44,847 bases of DNA, taken from Candidatus Liptonbacteria bacterium. GTDB taxonomy: Bacteria > Patescibacteriota > Minisyncoccia > UBA6257 > 2-01-FULL-56-20. Position 1 is the first letter of the stretch, and each line of letters begins with the position of its first letter. The notes under the pieces were generated by a model. That model saw only the letters and a list, made by a program, of their open reading frames with translations. It made no database searches and was not told where the DNA came from. Shown piece after piece: positions 16,471 through 26,416 of this stretch. The position numbers and the translations under genes are program-made. The stretch covers positions 1 to 44,847 of the forward strand of contig JACQBP010000045.1 of NCBI GenBank assembly GCA_016194445.1. Reading direction: 5' to 3'.

Positions 16471-17034
16471 TCATATCGGAGGCAATTCCGAAGTAGGTTT
16501 TTCGAGCCACGCTCGATTTCGTCTGCACCACCAGCGGGCCTGCCACAAAGTCTTCAGACAAATTGCCCCCACTTCGCGGATCGAAGAAAAAATCAGGTTC
16601 TCGGTGTGCCAAACTCCTGCAACCTTGATTGGCTTCCGAAAACCGTTCCGTTGAAGAAACCGAACAATCATCGCCACCCTCGGCGCATGATACCAAGAAG
16701 TAACTATGACGATTGAGTTGAACTCATTCTTCGACCCCACCAGACGGATTATCTCAACGACGTCCCGAAAAGTGTCACTGCTTTCGGCCCAATCACTGAT
16801 AATCAGTCTGGATTCGTCAGGAACTAATCCTTCCCCAAGCATAACCCACTTAATATGCTCGGCGTGGATCTCTCTTCCATTCGGAGGTTTCCCTCCGGTA
16901 AGCACGAGCGACACTTGGTCGTTCCCTCGAGCAAGATCAACTGCGAAATGAATCCGGTACCACTCGTGCACACCAACTCGATCCCCTTCGACCCAACAAG
17001 CCAAAGGGCAAACCGCGGTTTTCCCGAGTTCCAA
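16471..17034 (-). CDS. DUF218/YdcF-like domain protein (TTG start)
   Basis: SLVLTGGKPPNGREIHAEHIKWVML...ESSDTFRDVVEII...IVIVTSWYHAPRVAMI; SD AAGGAGGTGATC. Confidence 0.75.
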   Translation of the reverse strand: MELGKTAVCPLACWVEGDRVGVHEWYRIHFAVDLARGNDQVSLVLTGGKPPNGREIHAEHIKWVMLGEGLVPDESRLIISDWAESSDTFRDVVEIIRLVGSKNEFNSIVIVTSWYHAPRVAMIVRFLQRNGFRKPIKVAGVWHTENLIFSSIREVGAICLKTLWQARWWCRRNRAWLEKPTSELPPI

Positions 17035-17150
17035 TCCCGATCACCTCCTTGTGGTTGGTTTGGTAAAGCAACGACTCAAAAAGCCAACCTAATGATAATA
17101 CGAAATCAAGTAATTGTCAAATCAAACATAAACTGCTCAAAAAGCAAAGC

Positions 17151-17286
17151 GCAAATAAGATATTTCTTTTGCGCGGCTCGGAGGCCGAGCGGGCAGGGTT
17201 CGAGCGTAGCGAGAGAGCGAGGCCGGAGCGCCAGCGAAAGTTCTCGCTGGGAACTTGAGCGGTAGCCAAAGGAATATCTTATTTGC
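17151..17286. repeat. Structured intergenic element, copy B
   Basis: GCAAATAAGATATTTCTTTTG / CAAAGGAATATCTTATTTGC; terminal stem covaries relative to copy A. Confidence 0.9.
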
Positions 17287-17294
17287 ACCGCACC

Positions 17295-19670
17295 TCACTC
17301 CCTCAACCTCCGATAAATTTCCTTTTCTATCTCCTGCCGGTCAGCCCCGTATTTCAGTCTCGAATACTCCTTAAGTTTATAGGCCGCCTCGGCGTTTCCC
17401 TTCTCGACCGGCAAAGTCTTGATATTAAAAGGCTTTGAGGTTTCACCGTTTATCAAAATTTTCGCGTAAGCGTTGAAATTGTCGATATTGACCAAATCGC
17501 TCCGGTCAAAAGTCGGCTCGAACTGCTTGAGTAAAAATTCCGCGTCCTGCACCCCCACCCGAAAAACAATCTGACTGCCAACGTTGCCAAAAACCGCGTC
17601 TCTAATTTTTTCTGTGAGTTGCGCGATAAACTGGTGCGCCATCGTGAGACTCAACCGATATTTCCTGGCTTCCGAAAGAATGGTGGAAATCGATTCGGTT
17701 GTAAAATTCTGGAATTCATCAATGTATAAATTAAAATCTCTCCTCTTCGATGCATCGGGAATATCCACCCGAGAGAGCGCCGCCATCAGCATTTTCCCTG
17801 TAAAAACCATCCCCAAAAGTCCCGCGTTAATATCCCCAATCCTGCCTTTTGAAAGATTAATGAGTATGATCTTCCCCTCATCCATCGCTTGCCGAAAATT
17901 AAACGCGGACTTCGCCTGCCCAATAATCGGCCGCATGTAGTCATTCGAAATAAAATTATTAAACTTCGAAGTGATGTAAGGCGTCATATTCGCAAGCGAC
18001 GCCTCCCCGCCGGCCTTAATGGCCTCTTTTTCCCAAAAATCAATCACCACTGGATTCTGAATTCTAGCCAGTTTCCGTTTACGATATTCTGTGTCCGTAA
18101 ATATTCTAGGCACTTCGATTAAAGTCGCCGGTTCGTTCGGCAAGTCTTCCATCAAAAGCAGAAGCGCGTTGCGCATATACTGCTCAAACATCGGCCCCAT
18201 TGTCTCCTGCGAAAACAGTTTATTAAAAATGCTCTGCATCTCATTTACGATAAAAGTTTTCTCTTCCGGCCGGCCAAAATTGTAATCGAGCATGTTGAGT
18301 CCCAGTGGCCGATCTAAATCCGCTGGATCAAAATAAATCACGTCCTCCATTCTCTCCGGCGGAATCTGGCCCAAAACTTCCTCCACCAAATCCCCGTGAG
18401 GATCAATCATCGCCACTCCAAAACCCCGCGTGATGTCGTGAATCAACATGTTGGTCATCAGGGTCGATTTCCCGGTTCCAGTTTGACCGATAATATAAAT
18501 ATGCCGCCGGCGGTCCTCTTCGGTGATATAAACCGGTTCGTACTCGCCGCGGAAACTGGTCCGGCCAATCAAAATTCCAGTCGCCGGCAAATTCGCTGGC
18601 GGCGGCGCTTCCTTGGACTTCAGCCACTTCACTTTCGGCGCCTCGGTGGTCGCGCTCGGCAAATGGAAAAAGCTCGCGATCTCCTCGCTGTTTAAAACCA
18701 TGGCCTGTTTGTTCTCGAAATTCCGGAAGCTAAAATCGTAAACCAAACCCTTAGAATTCTTGGGCTTTGCCACCTTAAATTCATTCCTCCTTGGAGCGCC
18801 AAATTGAGCCAAACCCGCCAAAAATCCATCCAAAATATCGCTGGCCTGAAAAGGAGTCGCCGCCGAAGTGACCAGTCGCAAGTTAACTTTAAAAAGCGGC
18901 TTGGAGATTTTAGCCTCAAGTGCCTTCACGCCTTCTTCGTCCACCACCTTCATCGCCTTATTCTCTTGTCTTTCCTCAAGTTTTTTCGGACTCAAGGCTT
19001 CGCTAATCATCTTGAAACCAAAACCGCTACCAAAAAGATTTTCCCAAGACTCCCCTTTCTTTAAATGCTCCACGAGATCGTAAACTCTTTTTTTGACATC
19101 TTGCCCCCCGGGTCGAATCAAAAGTTGAATCGCCGCTCCTTCGCCCACCTCGTTCACTTTGGAGAAACCGCCCACAATCGAAGAAAAAGAATCCGCTTCG
19201 AGCTCTCGATAAGTCCGGATCGGCAAAACTGAATCTTCTTTTTGCAAAACATAAGCCACGGCCACGGCGCCCTCCGGATTAAAAATGTTATAGTCCTGGT
19301 TGGCTGGCTCCACCACCGCTCCGCTCCAAAGCCCTTGAACCTGTTTCGCCGCCACCTCGCTCATGGTCTTAGGCACCGCCAAATAAAAATGAATTTCTTC
19401 GCCGATATGCGGCACCGCCGCCTCAAAGCCAAAAGTCTTCCTCATCGAACTCAAGTTGCTCACTAACTTCTCAAATTTGTTAATCTCTAATCGAAAATCT
19501 TTTTCCCGACCGCCCTCGCTCAGCATCTCTTCCCTAGGTATCTTGATCAAGAATAAACTCAAACCTAAAGCTGCGAGCACCGAACGCTTTCTTAAATATC
19601 GAAAAATAAAATAACCGCCCCCCACGACCGCTATTCCCAAAACACTTCCTAGGAAAAAGTTTAGGAACAT
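17295..19670 (-). CDS. HerA/VirD4/TraC-like DNA-translocase-type ATPase
   Basis: HIYIIGQTGTGKSTLMTNMLIHDI (Walker A), GVAMIDPHGDLVEEVL, FNLYIDEFQNF (Walker B). Confidence 0.85.
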   Translation of the reverse strand: MFLNFFLGSVLGIAVVGGGYFIFRYLRKRSVLAALGLSLFLIKIPREEMLSEGGREKDFRLEINKFEKLVSNLSSMRKTFGFEAAVPHIGEEIHFYLAVPKTMSEVAAKQVQGLWSGAVVEPANQDYNIFNPEGAVAVAYVLQKEDSVLPIRTYRELEADSFSSIVGGFSKVNEVGEGAAIQLLIRPGGQDVKKRVYDLVEHLKKGESWENLFGSGFGFKMISEALSPKKLEERQENKAMKVVDEEGVKALEAKISKPLFKVNLRLVTSAATPFQASDILDGFLAGLAQFGAPRRNEFKVAKPKNSKGLVYDFSFRNFENKQAMVLNSEEIASFFHLPSATTEAPKVKWLKSKEAPPPANLPATGILIGRTSFRGEYEPVYITEEDRRRHIYIIGQTGTGKSTLMTNMLIHDITRGFGVAMIDPHGDLVEEVLGQIPPERMEDVIYFDPADLDRPLGLNMLDYNFGRPEEKTFIVNEMQSIFNKLFSQETMGPMFEQYMRNALLLLMEDLPNEPATLIEVPRIFTDTEYRKRKLARIQNPVVIDFWEKEAIKAGGEASLANMTPYITSKFNNFISNDYMRPIIGQAKSAFNFRQAMDEGKIILINLSKGRIGDINAGLLGMVFTGKMLMAALSRVDIPDASKRRDFNLYIDEFQNFTTESISTILSEARKYRLSLTMAHQFIAQLTEKIRDAVFGNVGSQIVFRVGVQDAEFLLKQFEPTFDRSDLVNIDNFNAYAKILINGETSKPFNIKTLPVEKGNAEAAYKLKEYSRLKYGADRQEIEKEIYRRLRE

Positions 19671-19677
19671 AACTTGA

Positions 19678-20097
19678 TCATTTTAAAAGTCCTCTTCTTT
19701 TAAACTCATCGTAAAGTTTACCCGCCAAAGCGTCATGAAAAGTATCCAAAACAAAAGGACTCGACTGACTGGCTTCTTTGACCGCTTTCATCACCCCCTC
19801 GCTTAAAGCTTTCGAAATGAGATGTTCCACTTCAAGTTTAGCGGAAGGCGGAGCGCTCTCTGCATAATTTGGTAAGGCTCCAGCCGACTGATCATCTTGG
19901 ACTTTATTAGGAGCCGCGGGTGGTGGCGTACTCGCCTGGAGCGCCTTTTTCAAAAGCTCCCGCCCGCCCAAATTTAGGGTCTCGGCAGCCTTTTTTTGCT
20001 TCTCCACTTCTTCTTGAATCTGCCTTACTTCAGCCTCAAAATTCTCGTTTTTGAACTCTGGGGAAAACTGGTCTGGCATAGCTTTAGAAATCCACAA
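19678..20097 (-). CDS. Hypothetical protein
   Basis: 139 aa ORF directly upstream of the ATPase, same strand. Confidence 0.6.
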   Translation of the reverse strand: MWISKAMPDQFSPEFKNENFEAEVRQIQEEVEKQKKAAETLNLGGRELLKKALQASTPPPAAPNKVQDDQSAGALPNYAESAPPSAKLEVEHLISKALSEGVMKAVKEASQSSPFVLDTFHDALAGKLYDEFKRRGLLK

Positions 20098-20275
20098 GCT
20101 TGAAGTTTCTAACTACAGTATAATTACTTTGGGTTTGAAACCCGGAAACGATTAAGCTCGTGGCTTATTCTTTTTTTAATTATACCAAACATAGCTACGA
20201 AATACGAATTTGTACAAATATACAAATAAAAAAATCCGTATATTCGTAGGTCATTCGTAATCCGTAGAGTAATTC

Positions 20276-21898
20276 ATGACTAGATACATCTTCGTGGTCG
20301 GCGGCGTCATGTCCGGTATTGGCAAGGGCATTGCCACCGCTTCAATCGCCTCGCTTTTGGAAAACCGCGGCTACAACGTCACCGCCGTCAAAATCGATCC
20401 CTACATCAACGTTGACGCCGGCACCATGAACCCCATCGAACACGGGGAAGTTTTTGTGACCGAAGATGGCCTCGAATCCGATCAAGATCTCGGCAACTAC
20501 GAACGTTTTTTAAATAAAAACATTTATCGGACTAACTATATGACCACCGGGCTGGTCTACAAAACCGTCATCGAAGCCGAGCGCGCCTTGAAGTATGACG
20601 GCAAGTGTGTCGAAGTCGTGCCTCATATTCCCGAAGAAGTTATCCGCCGGATTAAACTCGCCGCCAAAAAATCCAAAGCGGATTTTGTTTTGGTAGAAAT
20701 CGGCGGCACGGTTGGCGAATACCAAAACATTTTATACCTCGAAGCCGCTCGGATGATGAAAATTGAAAACCCGAACGCCGTCATTTTTGTTTTAGTGAGT
20801 TACTTGCCTGTCCCCGGAAATTTGGGCGAAATGAAAACCAAACCCACTCAATACGCTGTCCGCACGTTAAATTCCGCCGGCCTCCAGCCCGACATCATCA
20901 TCGCGCGCTCTTCCGCCTCTCTCGACGAACCCCGCAAGAAAAAACTTTCCATTTTCTGCAACATCCCAGCCGAAAATATCGTCTCTGCCCCGGATGTCAA
21001 AAGCATCTACGAAGTTCCGATTAACTTCGAGCGTGAACAGCTCACCTTAAGAATTTTAAAAAAATTTGGGCTTCAAGCCAAAAGAAACGGCCACACCCCT
21101 TGGTCCAAACTCATTCAAAAAATCGCCCGCGCTAAAAAAGAAGTTAAAATCGGCATCGTTGGCAAATACTTCGACACTGGCAAGTTCACGCTCTCCGATT
21201 CCTACATCTCCGTGATCGAAGCCATCAAACACGCTTCCTGGGCTGAAGGCGCCATTCCTAAGATCGATTGGCTAAACGCTAAAGATTTTGAAACCAAACC
21301 AAACGCCGTCAAAAGTCTTTCTGGGTATGACGGCATTATCGTCCCCGGCGGCTTCGGTTCACGGGGTGTCGAAGGCAAAATCAAAGCCATTAAATACGCC
21401 CGCGAACACAAGATTCCCTACTTTGGCCTCTGCTACGGCATGCAACTCGCCACCGTCGAATTCGCCCGCGATGTCGCCGGTATGAAAAACGCCAATTCGA
21501 CTGAAATTAACCCCAAAACTCCGTATCCCATAATCGATATCCTCCCCGAACAAATCAAAAACCTCTCCGAAAAGAACCTCGGTGGCTCCATGCGCCTCGG
21601 CGCCTACAAATGCCGCCTGGTCAAAAACACCATTGCTTTAAAAGCTTATGGCAAACCGCTCATCAGCGAACGCCATCGCCATCGCTACGAAGTCAACAAC
21701 AAACTCCGCGACAAGCTGGAAAAATCCGGCCTCATTTTCTCCGGTCTGAATCCCGAAAAAAATTTAGTGGAAATTATTGAGTTAAAAAACCATCCCTTCT
21801 TCGTCGGCGTCCAATTCCATCCCGAGCTAAAGTCACGTCCCTTCGACCCGCACCCTTTGTTTTTAGAATTCATCAAAGCCGCTCTTAGAAAAAAATAG
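20276..21898 (+). CDS. pyrG: CTP synthase
   Basis: RYIFVVGGVMSGIGKGIATASIASLLE...KIDPYINVDAGTMNPIEHGEVFVTEDG...GLCYGMQ...GVQFHPELKSRP. Confidence 0.96.
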   Translation: MTRYIFVVGGVMSGIGKGIATASIASLLENRGYNVTAVKIDPYINVDAGTMNPIEHGEVFVTEDGLESDQDLGNYERFLNKNIYRTNYMTTGLVYKTVIEAERALKYDGKCVEVVPHIPEEVIRRIKLAAKKSKADFVLVEIGGTVGEYQNILYLEAARMMKIENPNAVIFVLVSYLPVPGNLGEMKTKPTQYAVRTLNSAGLQPDIIIARSSASLDEPRKKKLSIFCNIPAENIVSAPDVKSIYEVPINFEREQLTLRILKKFGLQAKRNGHTPWSKLIQKIARAKKEVKIGIVGKYFDTGKFTLSDSYISVIEAIKHASWAEGAIPKIDWLNAKDFETKPNAVKSLSGYDGIIVPGGFGSRGVEGKIKAIKYAREHKIPYFGLCYGMQLATVEFARDVAGMKNANSTEINPKTPYPIIDILPEQIKNLSEKNLGGSMRLGAYKCRLVKNTIALKAYGKPLISERHRHRYEVNNKLRDKLEKSGLIFSGLNPEKNLVEIIELKNHPFFVGVQFHPELKSRPFDPHPLFLEFIKAALRKK

Positions 21899-22118
21899 AG
21901 GGGCGGTTCGGCATCCCAAACCTCTCCCCTCATGTTTCCCCTTATCGAAGCTTTCCCGTAGAGTCTCCTACCCCATGAAACCAATTTAGGAGTCCCTGTC
22001 TAGCTCTTTCGCGAGGAAACTAAGAAAGTTTATCACTCTCAAAAATAAACCGCAAGATTATTGAAAAAAATCTAAGTTGGAGCAATTTATTCAAAACGTC
22101 CGCGAGGAAAACAAAAAC

Positions 22119-22153
22119 CCGCCGTTCGCATTTCGCTACTAGGCGGGGAACTA
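22119..22153 (-). terminator. Intrinsic terminator
   Basis: Minus strand CCCCGCC tagtagcgaaatgcgaac GGCGGG TTTTTGTTTT. Confidence 0.75.
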
Positions 22154-22172
22154 CTGTGAGTGTCGTTCACTT

Positions 22173-22547
22173 CTAACACCCTTTAGACTCACGAGAAGCT
22201 TGAACGGCTCGGAGATCCTTCATGAGATTCCGCACTTCTCGTCGCAAATCACCGAGTTGGACATATACAGCTTGAAGTCTGCTGATATGTAATTCTTTCA
22301 CTGGATTCTTCTGCTGCTCCGGTTGTGAGTTAAGAATATCAAGCGCACAGAGAACCCTGAATCTGGTTTCCGTTTTACCCTCACCCCGCAACCAACGATA
22401 CACCGTGACGCGGCTAAGATGGTAAAACATCGGATAGTTCCTAAGCACTCGAGTGATAGCATCCCAGGAGCCGTACTGCCTAAGAGCAGCTTCTAGTTGC
22501 TCTTTCACATCTACTAATGGTTTAGGAATGGACCTTTCTCGCTTCAT
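22173..22547 (-). CDS. Hypothetical protein, possible DNA-binding
   Basis: HLSRVTVYRWLRGEGKTETRFRVLCALDIL helix-turn-helix-like segment; GAGGGGAAAGGGT upstream of ATG. Confidence 0.5.
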   Translation of the reverse strand: MKRERSIPKPLVDVKEQLEAALRQYGSWDAITRVLRNYPMFYHLSRVTVYRWLRGEGKTETRFRVLCALDILNSQPEQQKNPVKELHISRLQAVYVQLGDLRREVRNLMKDLRAVQASRESKGC

Positions 22548-22659
22548 ACCCTTTCCCCTCTCGTTTAAAAGACCTACATAGTGAACTACTTATCCTATAG
22601 CACTACTTGAACTCAGCGTCAAGCAAAACTGGAGAATTCTCACTTCGAAAGTGCGGCTA

Positions 22660-22692
22660 AAAAAGAAGCCGCCACTAGGATTAAGTGACGGC
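22660..22692 (-). terminator. Intrinsic terminator
   Basis: Minus strand GCCGTCACTTAATCCTAGTGGCGGC TTCTTTTTT. Confidence 0.75.
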
Positions 22693-22725
22693 GACTGTAA
22701 GACCGGCGAGGTTCTTTCTTGTTTA

Positions 22726-22956
22726 TTAGGCTGGTAATACGACTCCCACCAGCGTAATAACGACCACACCGAGCAACCACAGACATGCAGGCTTGAGAAG
22801 TTTCCAGTTGGCTTGGTCGTCCAGGTCACAACCGTTGCAGGCATAATATCCGGTTGCGCCCACGAAGAATATGATCAACCTGAGCGCGGCCATCACGCCG
22901 CAAACCAGCCAAGCCATCCCAAGCAACTGCGTAGCAAGAGAAAATGGCTCATCCAT
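22726..22956 (-). CDS. Small membrane protein
   Basis: MDEPFSLATQLLGMAWLVCGVMAALRLIIFFVGATGYYACNGCDL...; SD GGAGG upstream. Confidence 0.6.
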   Translation of the reverse strand: MDEPFSLATQLLGMAWLVCGVMAALRLIIFFVGATGYYACNGCDLDDQANWKLLKPACLWLLGVVVITLVGVVLPA

Positions 22957-23065
22957 GTAACTAGCCTCCGCTTTGGGGTTTAACCTACCGAAAACCAGCT
23001 TTGTGCTGTTTAGAGTTATACCAAAATCAAGCCAAAAAGCAAGGCTAGGGACCATAGTAACTTTT

Positions 23066-23195
23066 GTAAAACTTTTACTTTCCGAAACCCCGCAGCCGGC
23101 TAGCTTGGTGTCGCCTTAGGCGACTCGTCGAGCGAGGACAGGATTATCCGCCGCTGGAGCGGATAATCCGAGGTTGAGGAAAGAAAAAGTTTTAC
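23066..23195. repeat. Structured intergenic element, copy C
   Basis: GTAAAACTTTTACTTTCC / GGAAAGAAAAAGTTTTAC; inner hairpin GGATTATCCG-CCGCTGGAG-CGGATAATCC. Confidence 0.85.
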
Positions 23196-23202
23196 GCTCA
23201 AC

Positions 23203-23514
23203 CTAAATCTTGGTTATTTCTAACTCCGTATACGGTTGCCGATGCCCCTTCTTTTTTCTATATCTAGTCTTCGAGTGATACCGAAAAATGATTTTCTTTT
23301 TATCCCGCCCCTGATTTAAAACCTTCGCCTCCACTTTTTCTCCCGAAAGATAGGGGGTTCCCACTTCCACCCTATCGCCATCCGCTTTAAGTAAAACTTT
23401 ATCAAAAATAAGAGCGCCGCCAGTTTCAGCTTTTAGTCTTTCCACTTTTAACTTGTCTCCAACGGAAACTTTGTACTGCTTTCCGCCTGTTTCAATTACA
23501 GAAAAATTTTTCAT
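23203..23514 (-). CDS. rplU: 50S ribosomal protein L21
   Basis: FSVIETGGKQYKVSVGDKLKVERL...RYHSKTRYRKKKGHRQPYTELEI. Confidence 0.95.
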   Translation of the reverse strand: MKNFSVIETGGKQYKVSVGDKLKVERLKAETGGALIFDKVLLKADGDRVEVGTPYLSGEKVEAKVLNQGRDKKKIIFRYHSKTRYRKKKGHRQPYTELEITKI

Positions 23515-23550
23515 AGGTATTTCTTATTCTTCTTTTTACCCCCTAAGCGA

Positions 23551-23683
23551 AACTTTTATTTTGAAAGAGCTCGCGGAGACCGTAAAAGCTTGGTCCCCGT
23601 CGTAACGGGGTTTTACGGTCGAGCGCGCAGGCGGGCTTTGGCCGCTGGAGCCAAAGAACCGCCGGTCTTTCAAAACAAAAGTT
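23551..23683. repeat. Structured intergenic element, copy E
   Basis: AACTTTTATTTTGAAAGA / TCTTTCAAAACAAAAGTT; inner hairpin CTTTGG-CCGCTGGAG-CCAAAG. Confidence 0.85.
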
Positions 23684-23688
23684 GAGCG

Positions 23689-24039
23689 CTAATTCACCGA
23701 TATAATAGCCGCAAAGTAAATAAAAATCAAGATGCTCAAAAAGAGGGTAAAAGCGGAAGCTAATTTAGCCAAAAACTTATCTCTAAGCTCCAACTCATAA
23801 GCAATCAGAAAATTAACCATAACGACTAGGATCCCAAAAAGCCCCACCTTCGCCAAGTCCCAAGCGTAACCCACTTGGTTGATGCCGGAGATATTGCTGA
23901 AATGAATGATGAGCGGCAAAGATATAGTCCTTAAAGCCAAATACGCCCACAACCACCCGCCCAAAACAAAAACCAAACTGACCACAAAACTTAAGTTATT
24001 AAATTTCGAACTAAAAATTTTCCGGAATGTTTGATTCAT
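23689..24039 (-). CDS. Small integral membrane protein
   Basis: 116 aa, three predicted TM segments; start overlaps end of mrdA. Confidence 0.6.
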   Translation of the reverse strand: MNQTFRKIFSSKFNNLSFVVSLVFVLGGWLWAYLALRTISLPLIIHFSNISGINQVGYAWDLAKVGLFGILVVMVNFLIAYELELRDKFLAKLASAFTLFLSILIFIYFAAIISVN

Positions 24040-25960
24040 AATCGTTGATGTTTTTATTCTCCTGATTAACTTTCGTCATTCTATTCAAATAATACCAATC
24101 TAAAACATCTTTCGCAATCGGCACCGCGTTTAAACTCCCTTCTTTAGAGTTTTCAACCAAAACTAGAATGCTGATCTCTGGATTTTGAGCGGGCGCGTAA
24201 CCCACAAAAAAAGCGTTTTCTTGGCTGTTATTCCTTATCTGAGCGCTGCCAGTTTTAGCGGCCACCTTAAAAGGCAAATCGTGAAGCGCGTAAGCGGTTC
24301 CGAGTGGGGAAGTGACCGCCCTTTCCATTCCTTTTTGAACTTCTTTGATGACGGAAGTGCCAACCGCCGACAGATCTTTAACCGCTTTCGGTTGATGAAA
24401 ACCATTCACCAAAAAAGTTTGATACACCTCTCCCCCATTCGCCACCGCGCCGATGTAGCTCAAAAGCTGGAGTGGGGTCACTAAAAGATCGCCCTGCCCA
24501 ATCGCAACATTATAAGTGTCACCCAAAAGCCAAGGTTTGCCCGTCTTCTTTTCCCGACTTAATGCATCCGGCAGAGAACCGGCCGCCTCCCCAAACAAAT
24601 CGATGCCGTTCGGAATCCCCAAACCAAACTTCTGCCACCACTCCTTGAGTTTGTTGATGCCCAAACCTTTGACTCCCTCCTGTCCCGCCGCCGCCCGGGG
24701 CGGCGACCCTCCGCCTACGATGTAAAAATAAACATTACTCGATTGAGCCAGCGCCGAAGCTAAGTTCACCTGGCCCTGATAACGCCAATCCAAAAATCGA
24801 GTCGGTTCGTCCGGGTTGTATGGATTTGGGACATCCAAATATCCCGGCGAAAAAATTTCCCTTTCGGGAGTAATCACCCCTTCGCTAAGCGCCGCGATGG
24901 CATGCAACGGCTTGATCGTCGAACCCGGCGAGTAAAGACCGCCAATGGCTCGGTTAAAAAGAGGTTTGAGGGGCGCACTAAGCAACTCGGCTACCGCCTT
25001 ACTCGTCGAGGCAGAATTAAAAATACCGTTATCGTAACTCGGCAAGTTAACCATGGCGAGTACCCGACCGTCTCTTGGATCAATCGCCAGACCCACTCCC
25101 ACCTTCCGACCCAAACTCTCTAACCCTTGCTTTAAGCGACTATAAAAGTAAGTTTGAAAATCCGCGTCGATCGTTAAGTGCAACTCTTGGCCAATTTCTG
25201 ATTCCTTGCCTTTTTTCTGATCGAGGACATTGCCTCTCGCGTCTCGAACCTTAACCGACGTGCCCGGTTTTCCTCGAAGTTTGTTTTCATAAAAAGCTTC
25301 GAGGCCGGCTTTGCCCACAAAATCCCGGCCGCCTAAATTCGGATACCGTTTTAAATCTTCCGCGCTGGCGATCCCAGTGTAACCCACGACCGATGCAAAC
25401 ACCGGTCCCTGCGGGTAGTGGCGATCAAAGCCGCGGCTGACTAAAATTACGGTGGAATCCAAACTTTCCAGTTTTATCAGTTGGCTTTGACTTAAATCAG
25501 CGTTCAAAAGAATCGTATCGCTAAAAACCCCCTGATTATTCTCTTCAATTAAATGCCAAAAATCGTCCGCGCTAATTCCTAAAACCTCCCCGGCCACCTT
25601 AAGAGTCTGATTCTGCAAATCGCTCCTCCGAAGAAATTCTCTCACGTTGAGAAAAGCCAAGAAAACCGGCCGATTTTCGGCCAAAACCTTACCTCGCGCG
25701 TCATAGATAATTCCCCTCGGAGCCGGCAACCTCTGGACTTCGCTTAAGTTAGCCAACGCTCGAGCCTTATAAAAACTGCTCTCGAAAGCCAGTAAGATAA
25801 TTTTCACCGTCGCCCCCAAACCCACTAAAAAAACTATCACCCCGAGATAAAATAAAATTTGCTGATTGAGCGGCGCTTCCGTCACCCCCAAGTCTCGCAC
25901 CCAGTCATCTCCCAAAGACTCTTCTAAAGCCAAATCTCTTTTTTTTCTGAACTTAAACAT
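24011..25960 (-). CDS. mrdA: Penicillin-binding protein 2
   Basis: RLPAPRGIIYDARGKVLAENRP...YSPGSTIKPLHAIAAL...AQSSNVYFY...AAKTGSAQ. Confidence 0.93.
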   Translation of the reverse strand: MFKFRKKRDLALEESLGDDWVRDLGVTEAPLNQQILFYLGVIVFLVGLGATVKIILLAFESSFYKARALANLSEVQRLPAPRGIIYDARGKVLAENRPVFLAFLNVREFLRRSDLQNQTLKVAGEVLGISADDFWHLIEENNQGVFSDTILLNADLSQSQLIKLESLDSTVILVSRGFDRHYPQGPVFASVVGYTGIASAEDLKRYPNLGGRDFVGKAGLEAFYENKLRGKPGTSVKVRDARGNVLDQKKGKESEIGQELHLTIDADFQTYFYSRLKQGLESLGRKVGVGLAIDPRDGRVLAMVNLPSYDNGIFNSASTSKAVAELLSAPLKPLFNRAIGGLYSPGSTIKPLHAIAALSEGVITPEREIFSPGYLDVPNPYNPDEPTRFLDWRYQGQVNLASALAQSSNVYFYIVGGGSPPRAAAGQEGVKGLGINKLKEWWQKFGLGIPNGIDLFGEAAGSLPDALSREKKTGKPWLLGDTYNVAIGQGDLLVTPLQLLSYIGAVANGGEVYQTFLVNGFHQPKAVKDLSAVGTSVIKEVQKGMERAVTSPLGTAYALHDLPFKVAAKTGSAQIRNNSQENAFFVGYAPAQNPEISILVLVENSKEGSLNAVPIAKDVLDWYYLNRMTKVNQENKNINDYESNIPENF

Positions 25961-26416
25961 CTAAGTTGAGGTGAAAAGATTATTTAAAAATAAAAAAATG
26001 ATCGCTCCAAAAAGTAAGTCCGCTCCCAAAATCTGCAAGAGTATTCTCAAATTCACCGTCAAAAAAGAAAAGTCAACTAAAGCGTAAAAAATCAGTACCC
26101 CGAAAAAAACGGCCAAAAAAACACCGAGCCACAATTTACCTCGGAAAAAGCGGTGGCCGAAAAATGAAAGCGCGGGTAGAACCGCTAAAGCCATCATTTC
26201 TAAACTTAAAGCGGGTTGCCAATTCAACCATAAAATTGCGACCAAAATAAGAAACGTGAGTTTCCAAAAATCGACAAAAAAGGCCAAGACTAAAAGCGCC
26301 ACCAAAATAAAATCCGGATGTAAATTTGAGGCGCTAAAAAATGCTCCCAAAAAAATAGCTAGGAGCAAAACCAAGGAAGCGAAAAACAGATTCACTCTCT
26401 CTTGTTCAGGGTTCAT
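25961..26416 (-). CDS. mreD: MreD-like membrane protein
   Basis: Hydrophobic ~151 aa protein between mreC and mrdA; identification mainly positional. Confidence 0.65.
   Translation of the reverse strand: MNPEQERVNLFFASLVLLLAIFLGAFFSASNLHPDFILVALLVLAFFVDFWKLTFLILVAILWLNWQPALSLEMMALAVLPALSFFGHRFFRGKLWLGVFLAVFFGVLIFYALVDFSFLTVNLRILLQILGADLLFGAIIFLFLNNLFTST

Noticed and set aside
16855-17288. ORFs 16855..17265 (+) and 17106..17288 (-)
   Set aside because: Antisense to the DUF218-like gene and/or element B; translated repeat, not credible genes.
17295-19670. Calling the HerA/VirD4-like ATPase evidence of an integrated conjugative element
   Set aside because: No relaxase, integrase or mating-pair genes nearby; the flanks are housekeeping genes.
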